Source of the DNA: Lepidostoma basale | Lineage: Eukaryota; Arthropoda; Insecta; Trichoptera; Lepidostomatidae | Direction: 5' to 3' | NCBI GenBank assembly: GCA_022606425.2 | Contig: JAHDVF020000896.1 | Coordinates: 250,501-314,500, forward strand | Length of the DNA: 64,000 nucleotides | Shown: positions 1 through 9,341 of the stretch, in pieces | How positions within the stretch are numbered: position 1 is the stretch's first letter | Layout of the letters: each line of letters begins with the position of its first letter | Made by a program: the position numbers and the translations under genes | The notes under the pieces: model-generated | Told to the model about the DNA's origin: nothing | Databases searched by the model: none | Seen by the model: the letters and a program-made list of their open reading frames with translations, nothing else

Positions 1-421
1 AAATAAATCTAAAACAAATAATATAAAATACAATGATATAAAATAAAATAACAAAATAAAAATAATTTAACACAAAATGTTCTTTTAAGATGGTGCACAT
101 ATTGTCTATTTAATTTATGTTCCACGAATCCACCGTTTTTTTAATTTAGCACATAATGTAATAACACATAATTTTTTTTTCGATATTGCACATGTTGACA
201 TTTTGTGTTTATTTAATTTATAATACACGTATCCATCGTTTTTTTTAAATAAGCTGTAATTAGGCACTTAACCAGTAAGAACTTAAAAATAATATTGAAG
301 AAATTATTCAAATTGTCATTAGAACAAACGAAAATTTTATTTTTACACCTGTCAAAATTCCTTATAGAAACGATAAAAGTAATATAATTTTAGGTATCTT
401 ACTTAGAGATCGTATAACCAA
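1..421. other. AT-rich stretch, no gene
   Basis: No coding signal. Positions 1-30 match 19988-20017 with about one mismatch, so the window opens inside a dispersed repeat. A loose internal duplication is visible: a GCACAT...TTTAATTTAT...CACGNATCCA pattern at about 93-143 recurs at about 187-247. Confidence 0.5.
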
Positions 422-720
422 CTAGGAAATTAGAAGACGCACCAGGGTCACTGATATAGGGAACGCATTGCAATGATGAAGTGGTAATGGGCTGGACATG
501 TGTGCCAATGGGATGATGGAAGATGGAGCCAGAGGGTTACTGAATAGAGGCCAAGGTTGGGCTGGAGAAGCGATGGTGGAGCGATGATATTGTGCGAACA
601 GCGGGAAGGGCCTGGAGAACACTGGGGACAGACTAAGAGGGATGGCATGGAGGTGGAGAGGCTTACGTCCATCAGTGGATGGAGACAGGCTGACGAAGAA
701 AAAGTCTCTTAAGAACAACT
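422..720 (+). mobile_element. LINE-B (RTE-like) 3' end, decayed
   Basis: Read on the plus strand in broken frames, this gives a WSDDIVRTAGRAW block and then GEAYVHQW, the usual C-terminal end of RTE-type reverse transcriptase proteins. Stops and frameshifts are present, so it is dead. Confidence 0.65.
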
Positions 721-1025
721 GACTTATCAAACCCATATGCCAGTACTGCAACTTTTGCATCATTTGCAAACTGAATGATATCATTCGCAAATCTCAAGTT
801 GGTAAAGAATTTGCCTTCTCTATTTATTCTTTGGCTGTTGTCAAGTTTCTTAAAGACATCTTCAAGTACAGCAGTGAATAGTTTGGGAGAGACGGTGTCT
901 CACTTTCGGACTCCTCTTTTAATATCTATCTTTCAAGTTGATTCATGTAGTATTGTGTATTGTGAACGTTGTGTGCATGTCTCCGCTGAATCTAAAGCCT
1001 TTTTAAAGTCAATAAAGGCTAGGGA
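721..1025 (-). mobile_element. LINE-B reverse transcriptase core fragment
   Basis: The minus strand encodes LAFIDFKKALDSAE (palm motif), then SPKLFTAVLEDVFKKLD, then LRFANDIIQFAN, which stands where RTE elements have the catalytic FADD motif. The second catalytic Asp position reads N-D instead of D-D and one in-frame stop is present, so it cannot be active. It faces the opposite way to the LINE-B ends on both sides. Confidence 0.7.
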
Positions 1026-1196
1026 TAGTGAAGTGGCAACCGAGAACCGGCCAATAAACCCGGGAAGACCACACTCAAGATGGTCCGATGATATAAAAAG
1101 GGTTACAGAAGGTCAATGGTTCAAAGTGGCAAGGGATAGAGAGTTGTGGGAGTCAGGAAAAGAGTCCTATGTCCAACACTGGACGACTAAGATTCA
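1026..1196 (+). mobile_element. LINE-B (RTE-like) 3' end
   Basis: An open plus-strand frame contains GRPHSRWSDDIKRV, VARDRELW and ESYVQHW, the RTE C-terminal signature. It is a second copy, distinct from the one at 422-720. Confidence 0.7.
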
Positions 1197-1234
1197 AGTT
1201 CAAGTCCAAATTACATTTAAAATATTAAAATGCA

Positions 1235-1375
1235 GTTTTACATCATTGTTCATCTGGAGTTTTATAAACATCTGGAGTTTTCCAATGATATCCGTGGTAG
1301 ATTTCCAAATATTGTATCTGTACAGTAGTACACTTTTGAATATTTGGATTTTGAGCTTTCTTGAGATAATACTGG
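1235..1375 (-). mobile_element. LINE-C reverse transcriptase fragment
   Basis: The minus strand reads FKSVLLYRYNIWKSTTDIIGKLQMFI, matching [20 protein letters not shown] of the longer copy at 60530-60850. Confidence 0.6.
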
Positions 1376-1668
1376 AATCAATTAGAGAACAAGCACTGGT
1401 TAGGCGCAAATGGCTATGGTTTGGTCACACACTGAGACGGAACCCAGCCTGCATCGCTCAGGGAACACTAGACTTGTCCTCTGTGGGTTGAAAGAAGAAG
1501 CAAGGCTGACCTAGAGACAACTACAGAAGATCCCTGCACAGCGAGGTTAAGGCGGCAGGACTCACTTGGAATAGTGTTAGGCATCAGGCATGCAATAGTC
1601 GGGTGGAGGAGAGTCCTTTAAGTCCTATGCACCGCGGAGGTGTGACAGGACAAGATGAAGAAAGAAAA
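1376..1668 (+). mobile_element. LINE-C 3' end
   Basis: Contains [15 protein letters not shown], then a decayed block ending in a GAGGTGTGACAGGAC motif shared with 52515-52885 and, reversed, with 11041-11250. Confidence 0.65.
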
Positions 1669-2268
1669 CATTATTATCTGTGAATATGTATATTTTAATC
1701 TCTTGAATGGCTCTGGGTCTCTTGATATTAGCCCACCATTTTGCGACTTATGTAATTTCATCTAAAAAACAGCCATAAATCTATTAATGCTTTGAAAACT
1801 GTCCTATCTCGCAATTTCTTGTATTAGTCAACTTTACATAATATTAAAATTTATATAAGTTGAAAAGTTATTATACCTAGAGCCCAGTTTGTTACAGAAA
1901 TATGAATAAAACATTCCACTCTGAGCTATAAAGTGTATCCATTATTCATGAAAATTTCAATTCATAAATTAATGGCATTTCAAAGCAATAAAAACTTTTG
2001 AAGAACTTAAGAGATTTGTGATCGCTTAATTTAAAAATTATACTCTTTGTTTTACGATGTATGCAGTCCCCTCCGAATGATAAAATCTAGGATACAGAAT
2101 TATGGCAGACACAAAATATTATCGATATTTCTATATGCAATAACATCTGGGTAATAAAATATAATTTAACTAAATGTATTAAATAATTATCATCCTAGAA
2201 AAACTTTATATAAAAGGAATTTTTAAATGATTCAGGACAGGATTCATAACTTGAAAAAGGTAGCTAGT
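1669..2268. other. AT-rich stretch, nothing recognised
   Basis: No long frame, no RNA gene pattern and no match to the repeat families named for this window. Confidence 0.5.
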
Positions 2269-2269
2269 A

Positions 2270-2690
2270 AAAATTAGGGTTTTTTTTTCGTAATCTGACG
2301 GTGGAAGGTGGAAGGAAGGAAGGATAACTCCGCCGTTGCCAGTCCCAAGTATGGATGAGAAAGGAGGAAGGTCACAGGGTTAGGCTAGCCACCTGCCCGG
2401 GGTAAAAAAAAATGCACTCATAGTACAGAAAACACAGCCTCGGAACAGATTGACCTGGAATCAGCGCTGGACCTCATCATCCGATGAGACATGATTTCTA
2501 TGTCAGAGATCGTCAGATCTATTGAAAAAGAAGAAAGGATGATCTGAACGGACATGTCAGAATAACCTGGATGCAGTCTTCACAAGACAGTGACATGGAA
2601 GCGAATAGGGGAGGCCTTGGTCCAGGAGTGGACGGGTAGAGGCTGAGGAAGAAGAAGAAGATGAAATATTACACTGTCTACTGAAGGCGT
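2270..2690 (+). mobile_element. LINE-B 3' end with unassigned upstream part
   Basis: From about 2540 the sequence follows the LINE-B copies at 32505 and 40375 (reversed): a GGATGCAGTCTTCACAAGAC-like block, then EALVQEWTGRG and a run of Arg-rich codons. The first 260 bp look repeat-like but could not be assigned. Confidence 0.55.
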
Positions 2691-2826
2691 GAACAGAAAG
2701 AATGAACCATCACACTGTTCATATCTGACATACCTCATTCGCTTCCTCAACATTCACAGACCGTGTCTTGTACACACATTAATTTCCCAGACTCCTCATC
2801 TGCCGACATTTTATATTTGTAATTAA
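2690..2826 (-). mobile_element. LINE-A fragment
   Basis: Reverse of the LINE-A 3' region: CCATCACAC, a box like GAATGRACC, then CTTCCTCAACATTCA and the CTCCTCAT stretch. It lacks the TTAG tail. Confidence 0.6.
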
Positions 2827-2844
2827 TACGAATTAAATTAAATT

Positions 2845-3062
2845 AACACGGCCATGTGAGCAGGGGACAGTGAATACATCCTTCACAAAGCCCTGCAACT
2901 GGAATGTGGAAGGAATGTGCAACTTGGATATCCACAGTTAGGAACGACTTGAAGGTCCTGGGACTGGACAGCCAGATAACCCTGGATCGCAAGACTTGGC
3001 GGAGCCGAGGAGAGCCGAAATAACAGGAAATGGCTAAGCGAAAGAAAAGAAGAATTAATGTG
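2845..3062 (+). repeat. Repeat I, copy 1
   Basis: Shares TTCACAAAGCCCTGCAACTGGA-like sequence and the later GGACAGYCARATRACCC and CGGGAAATAGCT-like blocks with the copy at 18440-19140. It may be another LINE C-terminus; the family is not identified. Confidence 0.5.
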
Positions 3063-3071
3063 AATGAAAAC

Positions 3072-3237
3072 ATCTGTTTTCTAGAAGATTCATTATATTT
3101 TATGTGAATGACATGTTTCGCCTAAGGCATTATCAAATATTTTTTTAACTATAAAATTAACATTTGATAATGTCTTAAGACAGGCGAAACATGTCATTCA
3201 CATAAAATATAATAAAAATTCTAGAAAACAGACGTTT
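3072..3237. mobile_element. Fold-back element with GGCGAAAC core
   Basis: Two arms of about 65 bp are near-perfect reverse complements. Reading outward to inward: CTGTTTTCTAGAA, TTATATTTTATGTGAATGAC, ATGTTTCGCC, then CATTATCAAAT, around a short AT loop. Related arms occur at 25425-25500 and 56687-56825. It is probably a MITE-like non-autonomous element. Confidence 0.7.
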
Positions 3238-3299
3238 GCATTCATATTAATTATTTAATATGGAGTTTTACATCATTGTTGAAGAATTAATAAAATAAA

Positions 3300-3640
3300 A
3301 AAACATTAAATTAATTTGGTTGTGCCAAATTTTCTTCTATTTCTTGTTCTGTGTACATCCTTAACATGAACATTCTTCTTTCATTCATTCTTTCTGTGTC
3401 CAAATCAACTTAACAACCCTTTCATTATTTTGTTCACTACACTTTCATTCGCACTACAATCACTTCTGATATTTGCATTTGAACTGTATGTGTATTTATT
3501 GATTAGATCTCTTTTCCACTGCATTCATTCTACTTGCTGCTTCACTTTCATTCATAAGGGTTGGCACAAGAACACTATTGTGCACTACCGTCTTATCTTT
3601 TATGTATAGACTTTCAAATATATAAATATAAAAAACAGGA
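3300..3640 (-). mobile_element. LINE-A fragment, internal part
   Basis: Reversed LINE-A sequence from the RWFGHMER region back through MRSLRRMCG to the GGGTTGGCACAAGAACAC stretch. The 3' tail is missing. Confidence 0.6.
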
Positions 3641-3694
3641 CTGACTTTGTGACATTTCAATTATAAAAAATGGAGTGTACTGTTATACTTACTA

Positions 3695-4170
3695 ACTAAC
3701 TAACCATCACACCTTCTCTCTGGAGGGGTAGGCAGAAAGAATGGACCACCACATTGTTCTGTCCTAACGTTTCCTCTACATTCATACATTGTGCCATGCA
3801 TGCATGTCGATTTCCCGGACTCATTACATGACCGACGTTTAATATTTTATTGTGCCAAGTTTTCCTCTATTTCTAGCTCTTACTTTACTTTCTTCGCCAA
3901 TCTGTCTTCACTCATTCTTTCCATGTGTCCAAACCATCCTAACGACCCTTCATTATTTTGTTCACAACACTTTCATTAGCACCGCACCGAATTCACTTCT
4001 TATTTCTGCATTTGACACTATCATATAGGTTTACAACACCCTCATTTTAAAGATCTCATTTCTACTGCATTTATTTTATTTTTATCCTTCTTTGCCAGTT
4101 CTATGCTTCACTTCCATTCATATGTGTCAGCACAAGGACACCGTTATTATTACAGTTGGTTTTAATTATC
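3695..4170 (-). mobile_element. LINE-A copy with 3' tail
   Basis: Begins with the reversed (TTAG)n tail and CCATCACAC box, then runs through the whole conserved C-terminal block. Stops in every frame. Confidence 0.7.
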
Positions 4171-4194
4171 AGACAGAAAATTTTGTATAACAAT

Positions 4195-4262
4195 CCAAGT
4201 GATTCTACAGATGTAAGAGGAATAGCCATTAGAGCTGAACCTCTGTAAGCCAGAAGATTCAA
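4195..4262 (+). mobile_element. LINE-J 3' end, short
   Basis: Matches the last part of the LINE-J copies at 12330-12605 and 43985-44105: GTAAGAGGAATAGCC, then GCTGAACCTCTGTAAGCC. Confidence 0.55.
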
Positions 4263-4378
4263 GTCCATTTGTGAAGTGAAATTGTAATTTAATAAAGATT
4301 AATGTAGGCATTTCACACATTGGAGATAGACATCATTCATATTAATAAAAGTACTCACAAATATTCTTAACTTTATCT

Positions 4379-4450
4379 CGTCTTCCTAAAGTGGAACCAT
4401 CTCTCGTGCATTCCTGGTATTTTACCTGGTCTCAAATGGATACCTTAAAT
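4379..4450 (+). mobile_element. LINE-H 3' fragment
   Basis: TCTTCCTAA..TGGAACCATCTCTC..GCAT matches the sequence after the stop of the LINE-H frame at 12735-13088. The tail is lost; a LINE-A copy follows directly. Confidence 0.5.
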
Positions 4451-4514
4451 TATAAATGTTTCTTCCATATTTGCCATTATTCTGTGTTGTGGATTCACAT
4501 CTGAAAACATTGTA

Positions 4515-4895
4515 TTTTATGTATGAAAGTGAAGCATGGCACCAGGAAAAGAGGGATGAAATTAGAATTGCAGTAGAAATTTGATCTCTTATACATATTA
4601 GTGAAAATCTGTGTATGATAGTGTCGAATGAAAAGATAAGAAGTGAATGCAGTGCGAATGAAAGTGTTATGAACAAAATAATGACAGGATCATCAAGATG
4701 ATTTGGACACAGAAAGAATTAATGAAGAAAGAATGTTGAAAGGATGTAAACAGAATTAGAAATAGAGGAAGACCGAAAAAATGTGGCACGATCAAATATT
4801 GAAAGTGAGGAAACGAGTACGTCAGGAAAGAACAGTGTGGCGGTCATTCTTTCTGGCTATACCTTAGGGGAGACGGCGTGATGGTTTGTTAGTTT
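4515..4895 (+). mobile_element. LINE-A copy
   Basis: Starts at the GAAGYGAAGCATGG block and runs to the GGCGTGATGGTTTGTTAG end. Frame disrupted. The segment just before it (4478-4500) resembles the direct repeat at 36068. Confidence 0.65.
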
Positions 4896-4899
4896 TTTG

Positions 4900-5412
4900 T
4901 ATTTTATTTAACAACTCTTTTTTGCACTATGCACATGGGATACGAAATTTTAAAATTTCTACATCTGTATCCAGAAACATGTTTGTGAAAAGTGCAAAAA
5001 AGTGTTGTGAAAATACTGTTAAATATTATTCAAATATAAATGTTTTTTTTTTAATAAACATTATTTTGATTCCTGTGGTTAAATTAGGTGGAGAATAAAT
5101 AAGTGATATATTTAAAATAAAAGATAATACACTTTTATTGAGAGTAAAGACAATATTTACATATAAAGTGCAAAGAAGTAAATGAGATATAAGAATTATA
5201 ATAATAAGAAGATTATATAAGAAAATAATTCGATATCGGGGTGCAGCCAAATAAAAGGATGAATAAAAAAAATAAAAAAAAAGATTATCCCGATACAACA
5301 ACACGATGTAACGATTCAAATAAATTAGTCATAATTTGGCATTCGTATTGCAGAAGTTAATTGAATGGACAATATTGAAACAGCTCAAGAATAATATAAG
5401 TGCATATATTGA
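4900..5412. other. AT-rich gap downstream of msk
   Basis: No gene is seen. The part nearest msk must hold its 3' untranslated region. A second possible minus-strand poly(A) signal (TTTATT on the plus strand) lies at 5134-5139. Confidence 0.5.
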
Positions 5413-5418
5413 TTTATT
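5413..5418 (-). terminator. msk poly(A) signal candidate
   Basis: AATAAA on the minus strand, 15 nt beyond the msk stop. This would give an unusually short 3' UTR; 5134-5139 is the next candidate. Confidence 0.5.
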
Positions 5419-5432
5419 ACGAGCAGGGCTGC

Positions 5433-8400
5433 TTATGAGCCAAACTTGAAGGTGGTCGGAACTGAAGGTGGCACGGTGAAGGAATAACCGCCGCTCTGCT
5501 CGATGCGCTTGCTCTCCTGCTGGGCGCAGCGTTGATCCGCCAGCGTGAATATATCCTGCAGCGCCTTATTCTGCTCCTCCGTGAGGTTCGCGGTGAGAGC
5601 TTGGTAGAATGCCGGCTCTGCGGCGGAAAGTTTCGTAATGACTTCCTTGAAGACAATGTATTCGTCCACCAAGCAATCCGCTTCGTCTAAAGGAGTAGTG
5701 TAGCTCTCTAGCGGCGTCTCGTCCAGGGCGTCATAGTCCTCGTCTCCCTCGTAGTCGCTGTCCTCGGTATTGTCGTCATTATTAATCTCGTTGATTGTGA
5801 ACCCGGCTTTGGTACCATCCTTCTTCATCTTACGGGACAAACTCTCCAGATAATCCTGGGCCTGGTCGTCAATTTCATCATCGTCTGTGGAAAGGACTTC
5901 TTCTCCGTCGTCCGTGTCGTCTTCTTCCTCTGATTCCTCTTCCGCTTCCTCAGCTGCTCTTGCAATGTAAGCGCGTTTTAAGCCATCAAAGAGTATAATG
6001 CAAGCGGGCATAATCTTTTTGATGCTCTCATTCAACAGGGGCGGGCGCATGGGGCCTAGGCTCAGGAGCGTGCACAAGCCGAGCACGCACATCTTGCGGT
6101 CATGCAAACTTAGAAAGCAATCGGTGTCGTGAATCCACTGTTTGATAAAATGAGACGTTATGGATTCCGCGGGAACAATGGTGGAAGGTTTATCTAATAT
6201 GCTGAGAAGCAATTGAGGATTGTAGTATAAAGCTGCGATGACGACCTGAAGACACATTGCACGGAGCTCGCTGGTCTTCACCTCTCTCGTGAGCCTGCCG
6301 AGGACCAGCTCCACAATAGAAGGGATGCAACGGTCAATTTGACCTTTGCACTGTAGAATAATAACTTCGAGTAATTTGGCGGCGTAGCACTCCGGGTCTT
6401 CCCCAGAGTCCCCTGACAGCACAGCCTTGCACATGTTGAATACGGCCAGGATGTGGTTCTCGTTGGACAGAAAGGCGGCGGAGTCTATTGTCACGTAATT
6501 GTGGAGCGCGGGCATCATGTCGGTAAAGTAATCAAAACCGTCCTTCTGGAAAACTGTGTAAACTAATTCTAAAACTTTCCACATGTCCGGAGAGATTGTT
6601 TTAGACGTCAGATCATAAACTAAAGAAAAGGCTTCTTCGTAAAATTCTATAACTCCTGTCTGGAAGATGTGGCCTACCACCTGCAGCACGCAGGGCTCGA
6701 GACGTCTCATTACCTCTTCGTTCTCCGACATCACGTTCACCAGGGTCTCGATGGTGTTGAGGAGGCCCATGGACGTGATGGCCTTCTCGTCTGAGCCCGC
6801 ATCGGCCTCCAATACTTGATTGAATGTCGTGGCTAGGTTTTGGCAGATTTCTACCGCAATAGGCATCAGCTGCTCGGTGTAGGAGCACACTAATTTTTGC
6901 ATAACAGTAGTAATATCGTCGTTCTCCGTTTCTCTAATTAAATTTAACAATTCTAGGGTTATGACGTTAACTTGCGGCTCTAAAAATTTCTCCGCTCTCT
7001 CGTGACAACTGAGAAGCATTTGGAGCGCAATGGCAGCCTCTACCTTCACGGGCAGGTCCGTGTCCGTCAGGAGAGCATTCACGATAAGCCTCATGGCTTC
7101 AACGAGGATATCCTCGCTCTTGACCTTCATGGCAGCGAAGTGGTGCAGCACCCAGCACGCGCGCGCACGCATGTAGCCCAGGCTATTGGAGAACTCGGGG
7201 AAAACATATTGAACTAACATTGTGTCTATTTCATTTTTGTAAATTTTCTTTTTGAGCAGCACCTCAGCCAGAGCGCCGATCATGTGCAACGCGCCGTCCT
7301 TCTGGCGGGGACTGGTGAACCCCATCTGCCCCGTGAGCACCTGCATGCACAGCTGCATGGTGCGCTGCAGCATGTCCTTGCGCTTCTTGCAGCTGTGCAG
7401 CAGCAGAGACTGCGCCGCTGTCACCGGCGACACAAAGTCCTCGAAGATGTCAAACCTCACGCGCACATACTCATGCGGGTCGCTGTCCCACAGCTCCTCA
7501 TCTGCATCCGAGTAGGACATGATGGGGAACAGAACATCCTGAATGATGGCGAACATGTGCGGCTTCAGGAAGCTCCAAGAGTGCGCGTGACTCACGCACT
7601 GCGTGATGTAATTCAGGGTCTGCTGCAGCACTCGCGGGGAAACATATACCTTGTTGCGGTACTGGTCCAGGATCTTGAGCAGAACTTCCAAGATGCCACC
7701 GGAGAAAGTCTTGAGATACCAGTCGGCAAAGTCGCGATATTCCTTGCTGACCACGCCGGGGCTGCCGTAGCGGTCGAAGATACGGTGCAGCGTGTGCAGA
7801 GCCCACTTCTTGCATTTCCAAGAAGGATGCTCCACGCGTTCGTCCTCGTCAATCTGCAGAGTGGCTTCGGGAATGGGCTTATCGGCTTCCATGCGCATAA
7901 CCTCCATCCACTGCGAGAAGGTCTCCTTGTTGATGAGGTCCAACGGCAGGGAGTATTGGATGAGTGCGAAGAAGATCTTAAGGATCTGCTTTTGCAGCAG
8001 CAGCGACTGGTCCGAAGGGTCGGGGAAGAGTGCCAGGATGAGGCGGTGCGCCATGGGCAGCAGCAGGTGCATGGCGCTGATGAGGTGCACGCGCTCCTCC
8101 GCCTTGCAGTACTCGTAGTTCTTCACCAGCTGGTAGAGCGCCAGCAGCGCGCCCGACCAGGCGGAGGTGTCCGCGCTGCCCAGGTAGAGCCCGATCTTGT
8201 CCACCACCTGCGTCCAGCAGCCCGGGAAGTCGTTCTTGATGATGGTGCGCGCGCACAGCGCCAGCTGCAGTTTCACGATGTCGGGCGACTGCACGATGGC
8301 GTCTATGATGGTCTCGCGCACCACGGCGCGGTCCTGCTCGTGGATGCGGAAGCGGAGCGGCTCCTCCCCCTCCTCTTGGTCGAGCCAGTTCTGGGTGATC

Positions 8401-8588
8401 ATGTTCTTAAGGTATATGACCCCGGCCTGGCGGACCGGCATCTCTACCTCGCTCGACATGACGACCTGGAGGAGGGAGGGCGCGAACCCGATGATCTTGT
8501 GGATCTGGGCGAGTTGCTCCTCCGCCTGCTGGCGCTGGTCGGGGTGGATAGACGCGCGCAGGACGTCCGTTAACTTGTTGGTGTCCAT
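5433..8588 (-). CDS. msk: Importin-7 (moleskin), nuclear import receptor
   Basis: Importin-beta family carrier that docks cargo and passes nuclear pores under Ran control; known cargoes of the family include phospho-ERK, ribosomal proteins and histone H1. The frame is 1051 residues, close to the usual length of about 1040. Residues about 22-102 form the importin-beta N-terminal domain, HEAT-like helices fill the middle, and two acidic runs (about 877-910 and 937-960) precede a conserved C-terminal tail ending in FKFGS. The start is set at the MDTNKL methionine, which fits the family; the frame stays open 30 codons further up to 8678, but that part is not family-like. No intron interrupts it, so it is either a naturally single-exon gene or an old retrocopy. 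The absence of stops over 3 kb indicates a working gene. dnr1 starts 666 bp away on the other strand. Confidence 0.95.
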   Translation of the reverse strand: MDTNKLTDVLRASIHPDQRQQAEEQLAQIHKIIGFAPSLLQVVMSSEVEMPVRQAGVIYLKNMITQNWLDQEEGEEPLRFRIHEQDRAVVRETIIDAIVQSPDIVKLQLALCARTIIKNDFPGCWTQVVDKIGLYLGSADTSAWSGALLALYQLVKNYEYCKAEERVHLISAMHLLLPMAHRLILALFPDPSDQSLLLQKQILKIFFALIQYSLPLDLINKETFSQWMEVMRMEADKPIPEATLQIDEDERVEHPSWKCKKWALHTLHRIFDRYGSPGVVSKEYRDFADWYLKTFSGGILEVLLKILDQYRNKVYVSPRVLQQTLNYITQCVSHAHSWSFLKPHMFAIIQDVLFPIMSYSDADEELWDSDPHEYVRVRFDIFEDFVSPVTAAQSLLLHSCKKRKDMLQRTMQLCMQVLTGQMGFTSPRQKDGALHMIGALAEVLLKKKIYKNEIDTMLVQYVFPEFSNSLGYMRARACWVLHHFAAMKVKSEDILVEAMRLIVNALLTDTDLPVKVEAAIALQMLLSCHERAEKFLEPQVNVITLELLNLIRETENDDITTVMQKLVCSYTEQLMPIAVEICQNLATTFNQVLEADAGSDEKAITSMGLLNTIETLVNVMSENEEVMRRLEPCVLQVVGHIFQTGVIEFYEEAFSLVYDLTSKTISPDMWKVLELVYTVFQKDGFDYFTDMMPALHNYVTIDSAAFLSNENHILAVFNMCKAVLSGDSGEDPECYAAKLLEVIILQCKGQIDRCIPSIVELVLGRLTREVKTSELRAMCLQVVIAALYYNPQLLLSILDKPSTIVPAESITSHFIKQWIHDTDCFLSLHDRKMCVLGLCTLLSLGPMRPPLLNESIKKIMPACIILFDGLKRAYIARAAEEAEEESEEEDDTDDGEEVLSTDDDEIDDQAQDYLESLSRKMKKDGTKAGFTINEINNDDNTEDSDYEGDEDYDALDETPLESYTTPLDEADCLVDEYIVFKEVITKLSAAEPAFYQALTANLTEEQNKALQDIFTLADQRCAQQESKRIEQSGGYSFTVPPSVPTTFKFGS

Positions 8589-9254
8589 GTCGACGGTGGG
8601 AGTGTCTTTGCACAATTTAATCGCAGCGTTCTTCAGTCGTGAGACCGCGGAGGCCGGGTACAACTTTTCATACAACACCGATCACGTGGCCGAAACAGTC
8701 GAAAGTCATTTTTACACGCCGCGAACGAGAAACTTTACCGCGATCGATGGTCGATGAATTGGCAGAATATTCGTCGGCGCAAATCTGCCCGTTAAGCGGA
8801 GATCTCGTCGGAAGCGAACGAATAAAATGAAAAATTCAACACCCGATTAACCTGCAAAGCCGCAATGTCGCTTCGCCCAGGCTCAACAATATGAAAATAA
8901 AAGAAAAATTAACTGTCAGGTCAGCCTGGTGTGGCGGGCTGATTGCGTCGTGTAAGTTGGTAGCTCTTATCTGCGAATCCGCCATATTGTCAATCGGTAT
9001 GTTTTGTTCCGTTCTAGCGGCGCAGCTGTTCAAAACTGGATTTGTCGAGAACAAAAATCATTTCTGTCAGAAACTTCGCGGAGTACGCGGAGTATGGCCG
9101 CGGTTGCGACACGATCTCAGTTTTTCTTTCACAAAGAGTACGCGATAAACGTAAAGTTGACGAGGATATTCATTCAAAGAACTTATTCCAAATACTTTAA
9201 AGGTGCAAGGTGAATAAAGTTACAGTTTATAAGTGTTTCAATAAATTATTCAAA
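8589..9254. promoter_or_regulatory. Shared promoter region between msk and dnr1
   Basis: This 666-bp gap separates two divergent start codons and must hold both 5' UTRs and promoters. It is GC-richer than the flanking intron and carries several CG-rich stretches near 8640-8820 and 9015-9110. No TATA box is obvious. Whether one promoter serves both genes is an inference. Confidence 0.6.
9117..9122 (+). promoter_or_regulatory. Possible initiator for dnr1
   Basis: TCAGTT matches the arthropod initiator consensus TCAGTY. If used, the 5' UTR would be about 136 nt. It is a short motif and may be chance. Confidence 0.3.
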
Positions 9255-9341
9255 ATGTGGTGTTTAGTGAGCCAACCGAATTCGATGGTTTTGGAAATAA
9301 AAGTCGACCCAAAGGCCATCGGTCAGGAATGTTTAGAAAAG
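9255..9341 (+). CDS. dnr1: dnr1 exon 1 (29 codons)
   Basis: Starts with [10 protein letters not shown] and ends QECLEK before GTATTG. The MxCxVxxP start and the GxxCLxx block match the first beta strands of the MYLIP FERM domain. An upstream in-frame ATG exists at 9210, but the CAAAATG context and the family start both favour 9255. The exon ends in phase 0, and the next coding piece that fits the family is at 57420. Confidence 0.85.

Noticed and set aside
7284..8573. 429-codon frame on the plus strand
   Set aside because: It is the antisense shadow of the GC-rich importin-7 coding sequence; no family motif and no independent signal.
8589..8678. 30-codon upstream extension of msk
   Set aside because: Open in frame, but importin-7 proteins begin at the MDTNKL-type block; the extension has no family resemblance.
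9210..9254. Upstream in-frame ATG for dnr1
   Set aside because: Weaker start context, and the family starts at the MWCLV block at 9255.
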